DNA of 43,038 nt from JBCDGZ01 sp038750655. Lineage in GTDB: Bacteria; Bacteroidota; Bacteroidia; Chitinophagales; Saprospiraceae. The first letter of the stretch is position 1, and the number at the start of each line of letters is the position of its first letter. Position numbers and translations under genes: made by a program. The stretch is from the NCBI GenBank assembly GCA_038750655.1, contig JBCDGZ010000059.1:1-43038 (forward strand), written 5' to 3'. This document shows, piece after piece, positions 29,556-39,909 of the stretch. Below the pieces are notes generated by a model. That model searched no databases. It saw only the letters and a program-made list of their open reading frames with translations, and was not told where the DNA came from.

Positions 29556-32468
29556 ATGAACTTCATTCGAAACTTACTTTTAATCCCATTAATGCTCAGC
29601 CTGCCGATGATGGCGTTTTCACAAGGCTGGGAAAGAGCCTACGATGATCGTTGGTTCAGTGATTTAGTTCAAACTGCTGATGGTAGCTATACCATCAGTG
29701 AAGCCGATTTTTCAAGTCATCCGCTGAGATCAAGGCTCGTCAAAATTGATTTAGATGGTGATGTCATATGGTCCAAATACATTTCACCAGATTCTTCCTT
29801 CAATGCGGTTTATACTTTAATTGAGAGCAATGCCAGAGATGGCTATATTCTGGGAGGTGACTGGCGACATCCTGACTCGCAATCTATCCGACGTGGACAA
29901 GCACAGCTCTACCGCACTGACGAGTGGGGAAATCTCCTTTGGACCCGCCGTTACGGGCGTCCTGATCGACATGAGGAAATTTATGACGTTATCAATTGCG
30001 CTGATGGAGGGTATGCCTTTTTGATGAGCCAGAATCTCGACTCCGCTACCATTACCGCAGGAGACGTATTGGTACGTGTGGATGAACAGGGAGAACTGCT
30101 CTGGCAAACGGTCATACAGCAGGATTCCTCTTCCGTAAGAATAGAAGGGGGTCATCTTGTCCAATTAGCAGATTTTTCTTTTGCCATGCATACTGTAAAA
30201 ACCAGTAATCTACGTACAGTTAGTAAAGTCAGTAAAGATGGAGAAATACTTTGGGCGGTTCAACCCCAAATCCAAAGTTCGACTAGTAAATATAGTGGTA
30301 CTAGGTTAGTCAGCTTGGATAATGGAGAATTTCGGCTAATCGGAAGTATCAATAGAGTTCAACCCCCTAATTATCGTGAAATGTATGATGACATCTTCAT
30401 TTTACATCTCGATGCGAATGGCCAAACGATTAATGAACAGATTATTGATTATCAAAATGATGCACAGTATGTACACAGAGCAGATATTCTACCCAATGGT
30501 AATGTAGTTATCAGTGGTGAACACGTATCCTTTAATCAATCCATCGTAACCGAGGCCCTACCCTTTATGGCAGTAGTGAATCCTGCCGGAGATGTTTTAT
30601 TTTACAAAAACTATTTGGTTAGCCCTCCCATTGATATAGTCTTTCCCTTTGTCCGTGAGGTTATCAGTGATGCTAACGGCGGTTTCGCACTAATCATCCA
30701 TGGTTATAGTAGTAATGATCCGTCTTATCTTATTAGAACGGACAGTTTAGGGCATTCCTTTACCAATATGATCACAGGTACTGTATTTGAGGATGCTGAC
30801 GATGATTGTATATTGACGACTGGTGAGCAGGGGCTTGAGGACTGGATCGTGCAGTTAAGTGGTGAAATAGACCTATTTACACTGACAGACAGCACGGGAA
30901 GGTACCAGTTTCTTACGGATACCGGACAGTATACCGTTAAGGTGATCCCCATAGGGAACTACTGGAGCTTCAATTGTATCGATAGCATCAATCACCACTT
31001 CACCACTTTCTTTGATACCCTTGAAACGGACTATCCAGTCTATCCCTCTGTCCTCTGTCCAAACCTTACTGTAGATATTTCTACTCCATTTCTGCGACGT
31101 TGTTTTGAGACCACCTATTATGTCAACTACTGCAATCATGGAACGGTGACTGCGGACAGTGCAAGCATTGAAATTCTACTAGACTCCTTTCTAATCTTGC
31201 AGACGGTTAGCCGCCCCTTCACTCAGATTGGCCCAAATCTGTACAGCTTTGAATTAGGGGATTTGGAAATTGGCGACTGCGGGCAATTCAACTTTAATGT
31301 CATTACCAGTTGTGATGCTATGTTGGGACAAACGCATTGTGTAGAGGCTAGCATCTACCCTGACACGATCTGCGCAACCTCCTCTTCCTGGTCGGGAGCC
31401 AGCATAGCGGCAGAAGGACGGTGCCTTGGAGACAGCGTACGCTTTGTACTGCGCAATGTAGGCACAACAGCTACCAGTATGCCACTCGATTATATGGTGA
31501 TCATTGATGATGTGATTCTTCGTCATAATACGTTCTCTTTACCTTCGGGAGATTCGATGGTCATTTATCAGGAGACCAGCGGGCAGATGGTACGTCTGCA
31601 AGCTGAGCAAGAGAGTCATCACCCACTGAACAACCACCCTAGTGTCAGCATCGAAGGTTGCGGAGCTAATGGAGGGCCGATCAGCCTGGGCTTCATTACC
31701 CAGTTCCCACAAGATGACTCCTACCCCACAGTAGACATCGACTGTCAGGAAAACATCGGCGCCTACGACCCCAACGATAAACGAGGCTTCCCCACCGGCT
31801 ACGACACCCAACGCTACATCGAGCCCAACACCGATCTGGAATACCTCATCCGCTTTCAAAACACCGGCACCGACACGGCCTTCCGCGTCGTCATCCTAGA
31901 CACCCTGCAAGAGGGGCTAGAGGTCAGCTCCGTACGCCCCAGCGTAGCCAGCCACGATTACCAATTCGACATCCTGGGCAGCAACATTCTACAGTTTACC
32001 TTCGATAATATCCTTCTGCCCGACAGTAATATCAACGAGGCCGCCTCACACGGCTTTGTCAAATTCACTATCGATCAAACCAAAGACAACCCTCTGGGTC
32101 TACGCATCAATAATGAAGCAGCGATCTTCTTCGACTTCAATGCCCCCATTATTACCAACACCACCCTTCATACCGTACAGGAGGAATTCATTACGGTGAG
32201 CATCGACCCCCAGCCGCTGGCCGCTGGCCCGCAGGTGCTCGTCCGTCCCAACCCAATGGGAAATTCGGCTGTACTTGAACTAGAGGGTAAGGGCTACGAT
32301 CAGCTAGAATTTCGACTGTACGACAGCAGCGGAAGGCTGATTCGACAATCCAGATTCAGTGGCAATCAATACCAGATTCAGAGAGAAAATCTTACGGAAG
32401 GATTCTATTTATTTCAATTACTTAGTCAACAGCAAATGATCAGCTCAGGGAAGTTGATCATCCACTAA
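29556..32468 (+). CDS. T9SS type A surface protein with SdrD-like and DPNDK domains
   Basis: A 970-aa secreted protein. A signal peptide is present (residues 1-22, MAFSQ). The first 390 residues are a repeat-built propeller-like region (LVKIDLDGDVIWSK, LYRTDEWGNLLWTRRYG, ILHLDANGQTI), of the kind seen in delta-60 and PQQ-like proteins. An SdrD/CnaB-like fold follows at about 403-470 (GTVFEDADDDCILTTGEQGL). A beta-rich region precedes a conserved Bacteroidota module at about 735-890, beginning AYDPNDKRGFPTG (DUF7619/DUF11-like). The last 80 residues are a type A sorting tail (VRPNPMGNSA). No catalytic motif. It converges with the type B gene across a hairpin terminator. Confidence 0.86.
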   Translation: MNFIRNLLLIPLMLSLPMMAFSQGWERAYDDRWFSDLVQTADGSYTISEADFSSHPLRSRLVKIDLDGDVIWSKYISPDSSFNAVYTLIESNARDGYILGGDWRHPDSQSIRRGQAQLYRTDEWGNLLWTRRYGRPDRHEEIYDVINCADGGYAFLMSQNLDSATITAGDVLVRVDEQGELLWQTVIQQDSSSVRIEGGHLVQLADFSFAMHTVKTSNLRTVSKVSKDGEILWAVQPQIQSSTSKYSGTRLVSLDNGEFRLIGSINRVQPPNYREMYDDIFILHLDANGQTINEQIIDYQNDAQYVHRADILPNGNVVISGEHVSFNQSIVTEALPFMAVVNPAGDVLFYKNYLVSPPIDIVFPFVREVISDANGGFALIIHGYSSNDPSYLIRTDSLGHSFTNMITGTVFEDADDDCILTTGEQGLEDWIVQLSGEIDLFTLTDSTGRYQFLTDTGQYTVKVIPIGNYWSFNCIDSINHHFTTFFDTLETDYPVYPSVLCPNLTVDISTPFLRRCFETTYYVNYCNHGTVTADSASIEILLDSFLILQTVSRPFTQIGPNLYSFELGDLEIGDCGQFNFNVITSCDAMLGQTHCVEASIYPDTICATSSSWSGASIAAEGRCLGDSVRFVLRNVGTTATSMPLDYMVIIDDVILRHNTFSLPSGDSMVIYQETSGQMVRLQAEQESHHPLNNHPSVSIEGCGANGGPISLGFITQFPQDDSYPTVDIDCQENIGAYDPNDKRGFPTGYDTQRYIEPNTDLEYLIRFQNTGTDTAFRVVILDTLQEGLEVSSVRPSVASHDYQFDILGSNILQFTFDNILLPDSNINEAASHGFVKFTIDQTKDNPLGLRINNEAAIFFDFNAPIITNTTLHTVQEEFITVSIDPQPLAAGPQVLVRPNPMGNSAVLELEGKGYDQLEFRLYDSSGRLIRQSRFSGNQYQIQRENLTEGFYLFQLLSQQQMISSGKLIIH

Positions 32469-32478
32469 AACGAAGCAA

Positions 32479-32508
32479 GCAGCGGCAAATGAATGCCGCT
32501 GCTATTTG
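32479..32508. terminator. Terminator between convergent T9SS genes
   Basis: GCAGCGGCA (32479-32487) and TGCCGCTGC (32494-32502) form a perfect 9-bp stem with a 6-nt loop. The plus-strand tail is TATTTGTATT; on the minus strand it is TTGCTTCGTTTTAG. It may serve both genes. Confidence 0.7.
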
Positions 32509-32532
32509 TATTGAGCCTCATAGTATGTGATC

Positions 32533-35500
32533 TTATCTGTTGATCTGGATATAACCAGATCGCAACTCCCCCTCACCATTGTCGAGCAGGAAGAAGTAGG
32601 TCCCGTCGGGCAAAATCGCACCGTTCATCGTGCCATCCCAGTCGTTCCGATAGCCTTCGGCACTGAACACCTGGTTGCCCCAACGGTTGAAAACAATCAA
32701 TCGGTTGTTGGGATGGTTCTGCAAACCATCAATAAATAAAACATCGTTGCGGCCGTCGCCATTGGGCGAAAAGCCCGTATAGAATTGGACATCGTTACAG
32801 TAGACAAAGACAGCCACCGTAGCAGTATCGCAACCGTAGGTGTTGCAGATGGCGTAGCTGAATTCATCGGGGGTAGCGGTATCGCAATAGCCTTCGTTCG
32901 GCTCGTAAGTAATCGTACCAGAAAGATTAACAGTGGCCGTTCCGTTGGCTGGATTACTGCTGATGTACATCGTATCCGGCGCTCCGTTCAGCACATCGTT
33001 GCTGAGGACGGAAATTTCGGAGGCCAGCTCCTGAAAGGTAGAATCCGTATCGTCCTCCAACTCGGGCAGCTCTTCCATTGGCTCCTCCGTCGCTGTAACC
33101 AGTACGTAAGTAGTATCACAAAGCCCCAGATCATCGCAGATGACGATGCAAGCACTGTCCAGGCCTTCGGCAACTCCGGTGTAAGCCAGGCAGTAAATAT
33201 TGCTGAGTAAATCAAACTGTACATTGCTACCCGAACTGTTGCTACAGAAATCTTCCATACTGTCCAGGTTACCGGGCAGCTCATCAGTGGCAATGCAAAT
33301 GGTATCGGTGCTGCCGACGGCAACCTCCGCCGTCAAAGTCGAAGGATTGGCACAGCTGACGAGTATATCGACGCTATCCTGACAGCCAGTAGCATCCTCC
33401 GTAATCATCAGCTGATGGATACCCGCTAGTAGCCTGATGGTGGTCTGACTACTGCCCCTCGTACAAGGCTCGAAGCCCAGCGCATAAGGCTGTCCGTTGA
33501 GGGCAAGGCTGTAATTGCCGATCTCATCATAGGGCAATTGCAGGCACAGGCTCGCCGTATCTCCACAATCGTTCAAAGTCAAAAATTCTTCGTCCACCAC
33601 CAAAATCTCCTCACAGGTCTCCTCCGGCGTGCAATCCACCTGCACACTGATGGTATCACTGCAAGAGGTGGCTTGGTTGAAGAAAATCAACTCGTGGAAT
33701 CCAGTATCTAAAGACACGCTGATGTTCACCGGGCGCTGCTCGGTCTCTCTTTGCATGACATATTGCTGAGTGCTGTTAAAGGAAATGGTGATGCTGGTGT
33801 AGCTAGTCGATTCTGCGCCTCCTACGATCCGTGTTTCTTCCAACACCCAGTTGCCCGTAGGGTCCCAGGTATTCATCAAGTTGACCAGTTGGGTAAAGGA
33901 AAAAAGACCATTAACTGATTGGTTACTCCCATCTACAGTCCAGCTCTCCAGATTAAATATTCCCGGATTATCGAAGGACGGAATGGTAGTCAAATCGTAG
34001 TAATAATTACTGAAGCCAAGGCCACAATCTTCAAAACGACCGCTGTAAGGATTACCATTATCGGTGACCGTATAGCTGCCCGTATCTCCTGGATCAATAT
34101 CGACACAGAAGGCCGCTCGGGCATCACAACTGGCCGCTTCCAGGGTCATCATATCATCGCTAAATAAAGGCGCACAGCCCTCACAATTGACCGTAAATGC
34201 TAAGGTGTCTACACAAAAGCCATTCGGATTGCCCACAATAATTTGGTGGAATCCCGTATCCAGTTCGATTATAATATCAGCGGTAAGGCTTCTCAGCGTA
34301 TCTAGAAGCAAAGTGGTGGTACCTAGGTTGCTGATGTCTTCAATTTGAAGATCGGTGTAGCTGTTGCTAAAATCTCCTCCAAAGATAAGTTGCTGACTAA
34401 CGTCCAGCGTCCAATCCGCCGAGGCGTCCCAATCACTCATTCCCTGAACCAGCTCCGTCAAAGTCGAATAGGTCTGGGTCATCCCCATCCCGTTGACCTC
34501 CCAGTTGATCAGCCGATAAGGTCCAGTGCCCCCGATGGCTGAATAGTTATAGCTCAGGGCGCTGTCGGGTGTACAACCCGGAAGCAATGTTGTAACCGCC
34601 GTGCCATTATCCGTAATGGAGTAATCGCTGGCACTGGCGAAAGGAATAGCCAAGCAAAGCTGTATTTGTTCTTCGCAGGTAGCCAAATCAAAAGTCGTAG
34701 AACCACTGTACAAAGTTGGACAGTCAATACAATCAGGATTAAAAATAATCGTATCCTGACAGCCATCGGCCGGGTCTCTAATAATCAATTCATGCACACC
34801 TCCGGTTAGCATCAGCTCCGTTCCACTATTCCCGATGAGACTGTTTCGCATCATCACTCCACTCTGCCCAGAGGCCGTTTGGGTGATGCCAATATCGCCA
34901 TAGCTGTTTGAGGTAATGCCTCCGCGAATCGAATAAGAACTGGGGTTGAGCGTCCAGTTGCCCATGGGGTCCCAGAGGTTCATAATGTTGACCAGCGATT
35001 GCATATTGGCAAAGGTTCCGCTGTAGTTGGTCCCGTTGAATGACCAGTAGTCCAGGGTGTAAGGCCCGGCGTTTCCGGTATCGGGAACCGTGGTATAACG
35101 ATAGAGGTAAGTGGTATCAAAATCACAGGAAGTCAGGCCACCGGAGTAGGGTTGTCCATTGTCGAAAATATCGTAGGTAATCATACTGCCGAAGGGAACG
35201 CTGACGCAAACCGGCGTCTCCTGATCGCAGCGAAAATTATCCGCCACGGCTGTATCCACAGCAATAAAGTCCGAACAGTTGTTGACCGTAATGATCAAAT
35301 AAGTAGTATCACAATAGGCAGGTATGCTGACGTTGTCGCAGTGATAGACACAAACGGTATCGACGCCAGTGAAGCTGTTATTGGAATTTAGCGTGACACA
35401 ATCGTTGACATTGCTGACGCTGGCCAAGACGGTGGCGGGATCGTCGTCGCAAACCCCAGCAGCGTTGATCTGATCGGGCAGGTTGATGGCCCAGCCGATG

Positions 35501-36240
35501 CAGGTGTCGAGGGGGACGCCCTGGGAGATGTCGAGATACAGGGTATCGACGCAGCCGGTGAAGCCGTCTTCGGGCACATCGTAGGCCATCCATTGAAAGC
35601 AGGTGGTGGTCAAGTCGGTGACGATCAATTCGTAGCGGCCAACGGCCAGCCCGCTGATGTCTTCATCGGTTGAGCTAAAGCCCATCGGGCCAGTCCAGCT
35701 ATAGGCGTAGGGGCCGCCCGCGCTAACGGTAACATCAATCGCCCCGGCAAACTCTCCGCAAGAACTAACCGGTGTTATCCGCTCCGTGACGGTAGGGGCA
35801 GTATCGGGGATAGTAAAACTGCGCAGCAACTGATCAGTGACCATACTATCAGTGACGGTCAGCGAAATATTGACATTGCCGGTGGTGGGCCAAACGACGA
35901 TCAGTTCTGTAGCCGCCGGACTGCTGCCGGAGGCCGGGCTGGAATAAATAATATTACCTCCATCCAAATCCCAGCTGAGGACAGCCGTAGGGTCCGCTAT
36001 TCCAGTGAATTCAACCCTTACATTTGCCCCTACACAGATGGGAGTTTCGACGTAAAAGTCGGCGACCGGATCAACCAGTACCTTAGACTCCGAAGCGCCA
36101 CTGGCAAGGGTACTCAATGAGAGTAAAACGATGAGTAAAGAATAAGACAGGCTCGTCTTAAGATTGTCATAAGTGTGTATTCTAGAAGTAGAAATCTGTG
36201 AAAAATCTAACAGAAAAAAAGGTGGTAAACCGTTTTTCAT
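32533..36240 (-). CDS. T9SS type B surface protein with four related repeats
   Basis: Start taken at 36240 (MKNGLPPFFLLDFSQ), giving 1235 aa; an upstream start at 36267 adds nine residues. A hydrophobic signal (SLLIVLLSLSTLASGA) ends near 50. A PKD-like domain (about 60-140) and an SprB-like repeat follow. Four related units then occupy about 333-506, 511-684, 690-875 and 883-967. The first three share a TITDNG or DNGxPYSG block, a central NxWDPxGNW block and a closing block FHELIFFN/CxDTI; the fourth lacks the central part. The C-terminus has a cadherin-like segment and a type B sorting domain (SPNGDGRNDVLFI, FNRWGNQVF). Unlike the first type B gene, it has no adjacent PorP/SprF gene. Probable adhesin or filament. 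Confidence 0.87.
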   Translation of the reverse strand: MKNGLPPFFLLDFSQISTSRIHTYDNLKTSLSYSLLIVLLSLSTLASGASESKVLVDPVADFYVETPICVGANVRVEFTGIADPTAVLSWDLDGGNIIYSSPASGSSPAATELIVVWPTTGNVNISLTVTDSMVTDQLLRSFTIPDTAPTVTERITPVSSCGEFAGAIDVTVSAGGPYAYSWTGPMGFSSTDEDISGLAVGRYELIVTDLTTTCFQWMAYDVPEDGFTGCVDTLYLDISQGVPLDTCIGWAINLPDQINAAGVCDDDPATVLASVSNVNDCVTLNSNNSFTGVDTVCVYHCDNVSIPAYCDTTYLIITVNNCSDFIAVDTAVADNFRCDQETPVCVSVPFGSMITYDIFDNGQPYSGGLTSCDFDTTYLYRYTTVPDTGNAGPYTLDYWSFNGTNYSGTFANMQSLVNIMNLWDPMGNWTLNPSSYSIRGGITSNSYGDIGITQTASGQSGVMMRNSLIGNSGTELMLTGGVHELIIRDPADGCQDTIIFNPDCIDCPTLYSGSTTFDLATCEEQIQLCLAIPFASASDYSITDNGTAVTTLLPGCTPDSALSYNYSAIGGTGPYRLINWEVNGMGMTQTYSTLTELVQGMSDWDASADWTLDVSQQLIFGGDFSNSYTDLQIEDISNLGTTTLLLDTLRSLTADIIIELDTGFHQIIVGNPNGFCVDTLAFTVNCEGCAPLFSDDMMTLEAASCDARAAFCVDIDPGDTGSYTVTDNGNPYSGRFEDCGLGFSNYYYDLTTIPSFDNPGIFNLESWTVDGSNQSVNGLFSFTQLVNLMNTWDPTGNWVLEETRIVGGAESTSYTSITISFNSTQQYVMQRETEQRPVNISVSLDTGFHELIFFNQATSCSDTISVQVDCTPEETCEEILVVDEEFLTLNDCGDTASLCLQLPYDEIGNYSLALNGQPYALGFEPCTRGSSQTTIRLLAGIHQLMITEDATGCQDSVDILVSCANPSTLTAEVAVGSTDTICIATDELPGNLDSMEDFCSNSSGSNVQFDLLSNIYCLAYTGVAEGLDSACIVICDDLGLCDTTYVLVTATEEPMEELPELEDDTDSTFQELASEISVLSNDVLNGAPDTMYISSNPANGTATVNLSGTITYEPNEGYCDTATPDEFSYAICNTYGCDTATVAVFVYCNDVQFYTGFSPNGDGRNDVLFIDGLQNHPNNRLIVFNRWGNQVFSAEGYRNDWDGTMNGAILPDGTYFFLLDNGEGELRSGYIQINR

Positions 36241-36714
36241 AAGTTCTTTGTTTAGAAGCACGGTCAAGCATGCTTAGTAGTCCGGGTGTCATTAAACATA
36301 TTTATTTTTTCAAAATTTGTACCAAATATTATTTCCCGGGTTAATATTTTTATTTCCCAAAGTATCAGCGACCAATTAAATACCCCGACCATACCAGATG
36401 GTCAGGGCATCTCTTAGACTAGTATAATAGAGTCATTATTCGTTTCGTGACAATGATGCAGGCCATAAAAAGCCCAGCGATCAAAAGCGCTTTGATCGAC
36501 AATGATAACTTTGTATTCGAGTTTACTGTAATGTGGGGTCGTAAGCAAGCGATATACAGGACAACTGTCGCCAGGATGGGCTCTTGCTTATCGCTCTAAG
36601 TGGTGCTTTGGAGTTGAATAAGTATTCTTGAGATTTGTTTGGGAGGAAAAAGTTAGTTTCTTACGATAATACATTTGATCAATCATTATGCCAAACCAGC
36701 CTTGTGCACTATGT
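36241..36714. other. Intergenic region upstream of the 1235-aa gene
   Basis: No gene was seen. A near-consensus minus-strand -7 box, TATGTTTA, is at 36300-36293. A hairpin with nine of ten pairs (36383-36407, ACCAT/ATGGT core) is followed on the minus strand by TATTTAATT and may be a weak terminator for the phosphatase gene. Other inverted repeats are GATCAAA/TTTGATC (36479-36497) and TAAGCAAG/CTTGCTTA (36542-36590). Confidence 0.4.
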
Positions 36715-37755
36715 TTAAAATTCAAATTTTTCGTACAAGACATTATCTAGCCCGCGCAACTCCGCCGTCAGCTGAATGGGCGTCTTCGTCCAGTCGATTC
36801 GTAGGAGTCCAAAATTGCGCTGCGACACCAAATCTCCTTTGCGGTAGCGATTGGCCTCCCCGGAGGCGGCCTCGTAGCTGTGGGTCAGTCCGCTGGAAGT
36901 AATCTCGGTGAGCAATCCATTATTGGTGTTCATCACCGAAATCTCACCGATGTGGCGATCGCCACTCAGTAGTACGGGGCGGTTGGGTTTAAGTAAGGCC
37001 AGCATCTTGAGCAGGCCACCTCGGGCGATGGGAAAGTTGGCCCATTTTTCAAACATATGCTCCTCCGGTAAAATTTGTATACCCGAGCAAATAATATGTA
37101 CCGCTGCCTCATTGGCCCGCAGTTCGCTTTCTAGCCAGCGCCACTGCGCATCGCCCAGGATGTCCCCTTTTTTGTTGGGATAGTAACGCGGCTTGCCGCT
37201 CTTCGTCGGTTCCAAATTATCCCTAAAATACCGAGCATCCAGCAGCAGTAGCTTCACCTTCTGCGCTCCACTTCCAAAGGTATAAGCTTGATAAGCCCCC
37301 TCGCGCTTGCGCACCGGCGCCTCCTTCGGTACGTCCAAAAAATCCAGCATCAAAGCCTTGCTCTCCTTCTTCGGCCCATACTCCTTACCCGCATCATTAG
37401 CCCCATAATCATGATCATCCCAGATGCCAACCACCGGACAGGCCTTCAGCAAAGCCTGGTATTCAGCATGCCCTTTTTGTCGGTCGTATTTGGCTTTCAT
37501 CAGCTCCATATCTTCTGTATCCCCATAAATATTATCGCCCAGCCAGACCCAGAGGTCAGGTTGATTTTGCAGGATGGCCGCCCAAATGTCCTGCGGCTTG
37601 TTGGCCTTATTGCAGGAGCCGAAGGCGATGGTTTGGATATTTTGCGTAGGGTTTTGGGTGGCGACAGTATGAGCAGCAGCCTCCGGCTTTTTGGCGGTGT
37701 TGCAAGAAAGTGCGAAAAGGAAGCAGAGGGGAAAGAGAAGGAAGGTGTTTTTCAT
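36715..37755 (-). CDS. PhoD-like metallophosphatase, lipoprotein
   Basis: Start at 37755 is chosen because it gives a clean lipoprotein signal with Cys18 (CFLFALSC); 346 aa. It belongs to the alkaline phosphatase D/PhoD-like phosphoesterases. Metal-site motifs are visible in order: FGSCNKANKP, WLGDNIYGD, WDDHDYGANDAG and LLSGDRHIGE. The enzyme likely releases phosphate from an organic phosphodiester or monoester in the periplasm or at the surface; the substrate is not shown by the sequence. It appears to be a single-gene unit. Confidence 0.9.
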   Translation of the reverse strand: MKNTFLLFPLCFLFALSCNTAKKPEAAAHTVATQNPTQNIQTIAFGSCNKANKPQDIWAAILQNQPDLWVWLGDNIYGDTEDMELMKAKYDRQKGHAEYQALLKACPVVGIWDDHDYGANDAGKEYGPKKESKALMLDFLDVPKEAPVRKREGAYQAYTFGSGAQKVKLLLLDARYFRDNLEPTKSGKPRYYPNKKGDILGDAQWRWLESELRANEAAVHIICSGIQILPEEHMFEKWANFPIARGGLLKMLALLKPNRPVLLSGDRHIGEISVMNTNNGLLTEITSSGLTHSYEAASGEANRYRKGDLVSQRNFGLLRIDWTKTPIQLTAELRGLDNVLYEKFEF

Positions 37756-37862
37756 GATTCTTGGATTTAGCAATTATCCTTGGACAAGAATAAGCATAAG
37801 TCTACAATTTCCCTAACCCCTGGTGTTAAGTAAAGCTCAATAAAATGTAAGCAAAAAAACAA

Positions 37863-38900
37863 TCAATTCATCGAAAAGCGAGTTCCCCCTTCTACGCGGA
37901 TGGTTTTAGAAAGGGCGTCGTGATGAGGATAGTAAATGCCGGCCTTCATCCGAATCTGATCCAGTAGATTCATCAGGTCCATACTAAAATCCAGCGGCAG
38001 TTGATCGCTTTCTTGCTGACCGTCGCGTACGCAGCGCATGACCTCTTCGATTTCGTAGCGATAACCATTACTGTTGTAGTCAAAGAAAAAGTCGCGGGGC
38101 TCCTCCCCTTCCTTGAGCAGTGTGAGGCTGGTAGGCTCGTGCCAGCGAGAGTTAATTCGGATGTTGCCCAGACTGCCGCAGATCAGGGCTTCTGTGGGGG
38201 TTTGGGCGATGATGGAAGAGTGCAACATCGCCATTTTATTATTGGTGTATTGTAAAATGATACCGCAGTTCTCATCGACCCGACTGGGGCCGATACTGGC
38301 CACCGCTTTGATGCCCTCGGGCTTGCCCAACAGCAGCAAGGCCAGAAAGACCGGGTAGATACCCACATCCAGCAGGGAGCCGCCCCCTAAGCCAGGATTG
38401 AACAGACGGGACTCTGGGTCGAAGGTAGCCTTAAAACCAAAATCCGCTTTGACCGAGATCAACTCACCGATGGCCCCCTCTTCGATCAACTCCAGCACTT
38501 TATGGGTAGTGGGCAGGAAACGAGTCCAGAGGGCTTCCATGAGGAAGGTTTGCTGAAACCTAGCCAGGCTGATCATCCGCCCCACCTCATTGGCGTTCAT
38601 GGCAAAGGGCTTTTCGCAGAGCACCGGAATTTGGTGCTCCAAACACATTAGAGTGTTTTCGCAATGCGAAACGTGGGGAGTAGCGATGTAAATCGCGTGC
38701 AGGTTAGGCGTGTTGAGAATTTCTTTGTAACTGCCATAGGAGAACTCAGCATCGTACTGCTGGGCAAATTGCTGGGCTCGATCTAAAGAGCGAGAAGCGA
38801 CGGCCAATAGGCGGGCATTAGGCGTAACCCGTAGGTCCTGGGCAAATTTATTGGCGATCTTTCCAATCCCAATAATCCCCCAGTTGAAGGTCTGTTTCAT
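37863..38900 (-). CDS. Gfo/Idh/MocA family oxidoreductase
   Basis: Start at 38900 (MKQTFNWGIIGIGKIA) is preferred: the Rossmann motif GIGKIA (11-16) then sits at the usual distance from the N-terminus. The frame upstream to 38948 adds 16 residues without homology. The 345-aa protein has the family EKP motif (96-98, in LCEKPFAMNANEV) and the GGGSLLDVGIYPV block. It probably oxidises or dehydrogenates a sugar, inositol or diol with NAD(P). It diverges from the BASS transporter gene. A -7 box TATATTTG lies at 38953-38946. Confidence 0.9.
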   Translation of the reverse strand: MKQTFNWGIIGIGKIANKFAQDLRVTPNARLLAVASRSLDRAQQFAQQYDAEFSYGSYKEILNTPNLHAIYIATPHVSHCENTLMCLEHQIPVLCEKPFAMNANEVGRMISLARFQQTFLMEALWTRFLPTTHKVLELIEEGAIGELISVKADFGFKATFDPESRLFNPGLGGGSLLDVGIYPVFLALLLLGKPEGIKAVASIGPSRVDENCGIILQYTNNKMAMLHSSIIAQTPTEALICGSLGNIRINSRWHEPTSLTLLKEGEEPRDFFFDYNSNGYRYEIEEVMRCVRDGQQESDQLPLDFSMDLMNLLDQIRMKAGIYYPHHDALSKTIRVEGGTRFSMN

Positions 38901-39003
38901 AGTGCTGAGTTTAGGCAAGTTTCTGGGTGTATATAAGCACTCGAACAAATATATAAAAATTAAATAAACTATCAGTCCCTAGCTTTTATTATTTTGTGCT
39001 AGA

Positions 39004-39909
39004 ATGGAAAATATTGATGCTCTACAAATTAATTTTAGCCCGGACCAACTTGGCTTACTCAACATCTGTCTCTCTTTCTTAGTCTTCGGCATTGCCCTGG
39101 ACATCAAAGTAGCGGACTTCCAATACCTCCTTCAGCATCCGAAAACTACTTTAGTGGGCTTGATTTCTCAATTGATTCTACTGCCCATCCTGACGCTTGC
39201 CTTGATCTATGTGTTTTCGCCTCCGGCGAGTATGGCATTGGGAATGTTGCTGGTGGGCGTTTGCCCGGGAGGCAGCACTTCTAATTTTATGGTGCATATA
39301 GCCAAGGCCAACACGGCGCTTTCCATCACCTTAACCTCCGTCGTCACCCTGGGCGCCATTGTCCTGACCCCACTGAGCTTCACCTGGCTCAGTCAGTTCA
39401 TCCCCGGTACCGAAAGCCTGCAACAAAACATCCATGTCAGTCCCCAGCAAATGTTCCTCACCATTATCCAGTTAGTGGTCGTCCCCCTCTTCCTCGGCAT
39501 GGGCCTCAACCATCGCTTCCCCCGCCTGACCGACCGACTGAGAAGGCCCATTCGCATCCTGTCGATTTTGATCTTCCTGGGCTTTGTGGTCATCGCTGCC
39601 GCCAAGAACTACGACAACATTGTCCAATACCTCCATCGCGTCTTCCTCATCGTGCTCACCTATAATGGCCTAGCCTTGCTGATGGGCTATGCATGGAGCC
39701 AGCTTAACAAGCTCCCGCAGGCCGACGCCCGCGCCATCGCTATAGAAACGGGCATCCAAAACTCCGGACTGGCCCTGATCCTGATTTTCAATTTCTTCGA
39801 TGGGCTGGGCGGCATGGCGCTGGTAGCCGCCTGGTGGGGCATCTGGCATTTGATCAGCGGCTTTGGGTTGGCAATGTGGTGGAGCCGGACGGCGGAGGCT
39901 AAAGGCTAA
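39004..39909 (+). CDS. BASS-family (bile acid:sodium symporter-like) transporter
   Basis: A 301-aa inner-membrane protein with about nine hydrophobic segments and the family blocks GMLLVGVCPGGSTSNFMVHIAKA, here split as VGVCPGGSTSNF, and ETGIQNSGLALIL. Members co-transport organic anions such as keto acids, pantoate or bile acids with sodium. The substrate here is unknown. Its position next to a uronate operon suggests an organic acid, but this is weak. The last 11 bp overlap the convergent aldolase gene. Confidence 0.9.
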   Translation: MENIDALQINFSPDQLGLLNICLSFLVFGIALDIKVADFQYLLQHPKTTLVGLISQLILLPILTLALIYVFSPPASMALGMLLVGVCPGGSTSNFMVHIAKANTALSITLTSVVTLGAIVLTPLSFTWLSQFIPGTESLQQNIHVSPQQMFLTIIQLVVVPLFLGMGLNHRFPRLTDRLRRPIRILSILIFLGFVVIAAAKNYDNIVQYLHRVFLIVLTYNGLALLMGYAWSQLNKLPQADARAIAIETGIQNSGLALILIFNFFDGLGGMALVAAWWGIWHLISGFGLAMWWSRTAEAKG

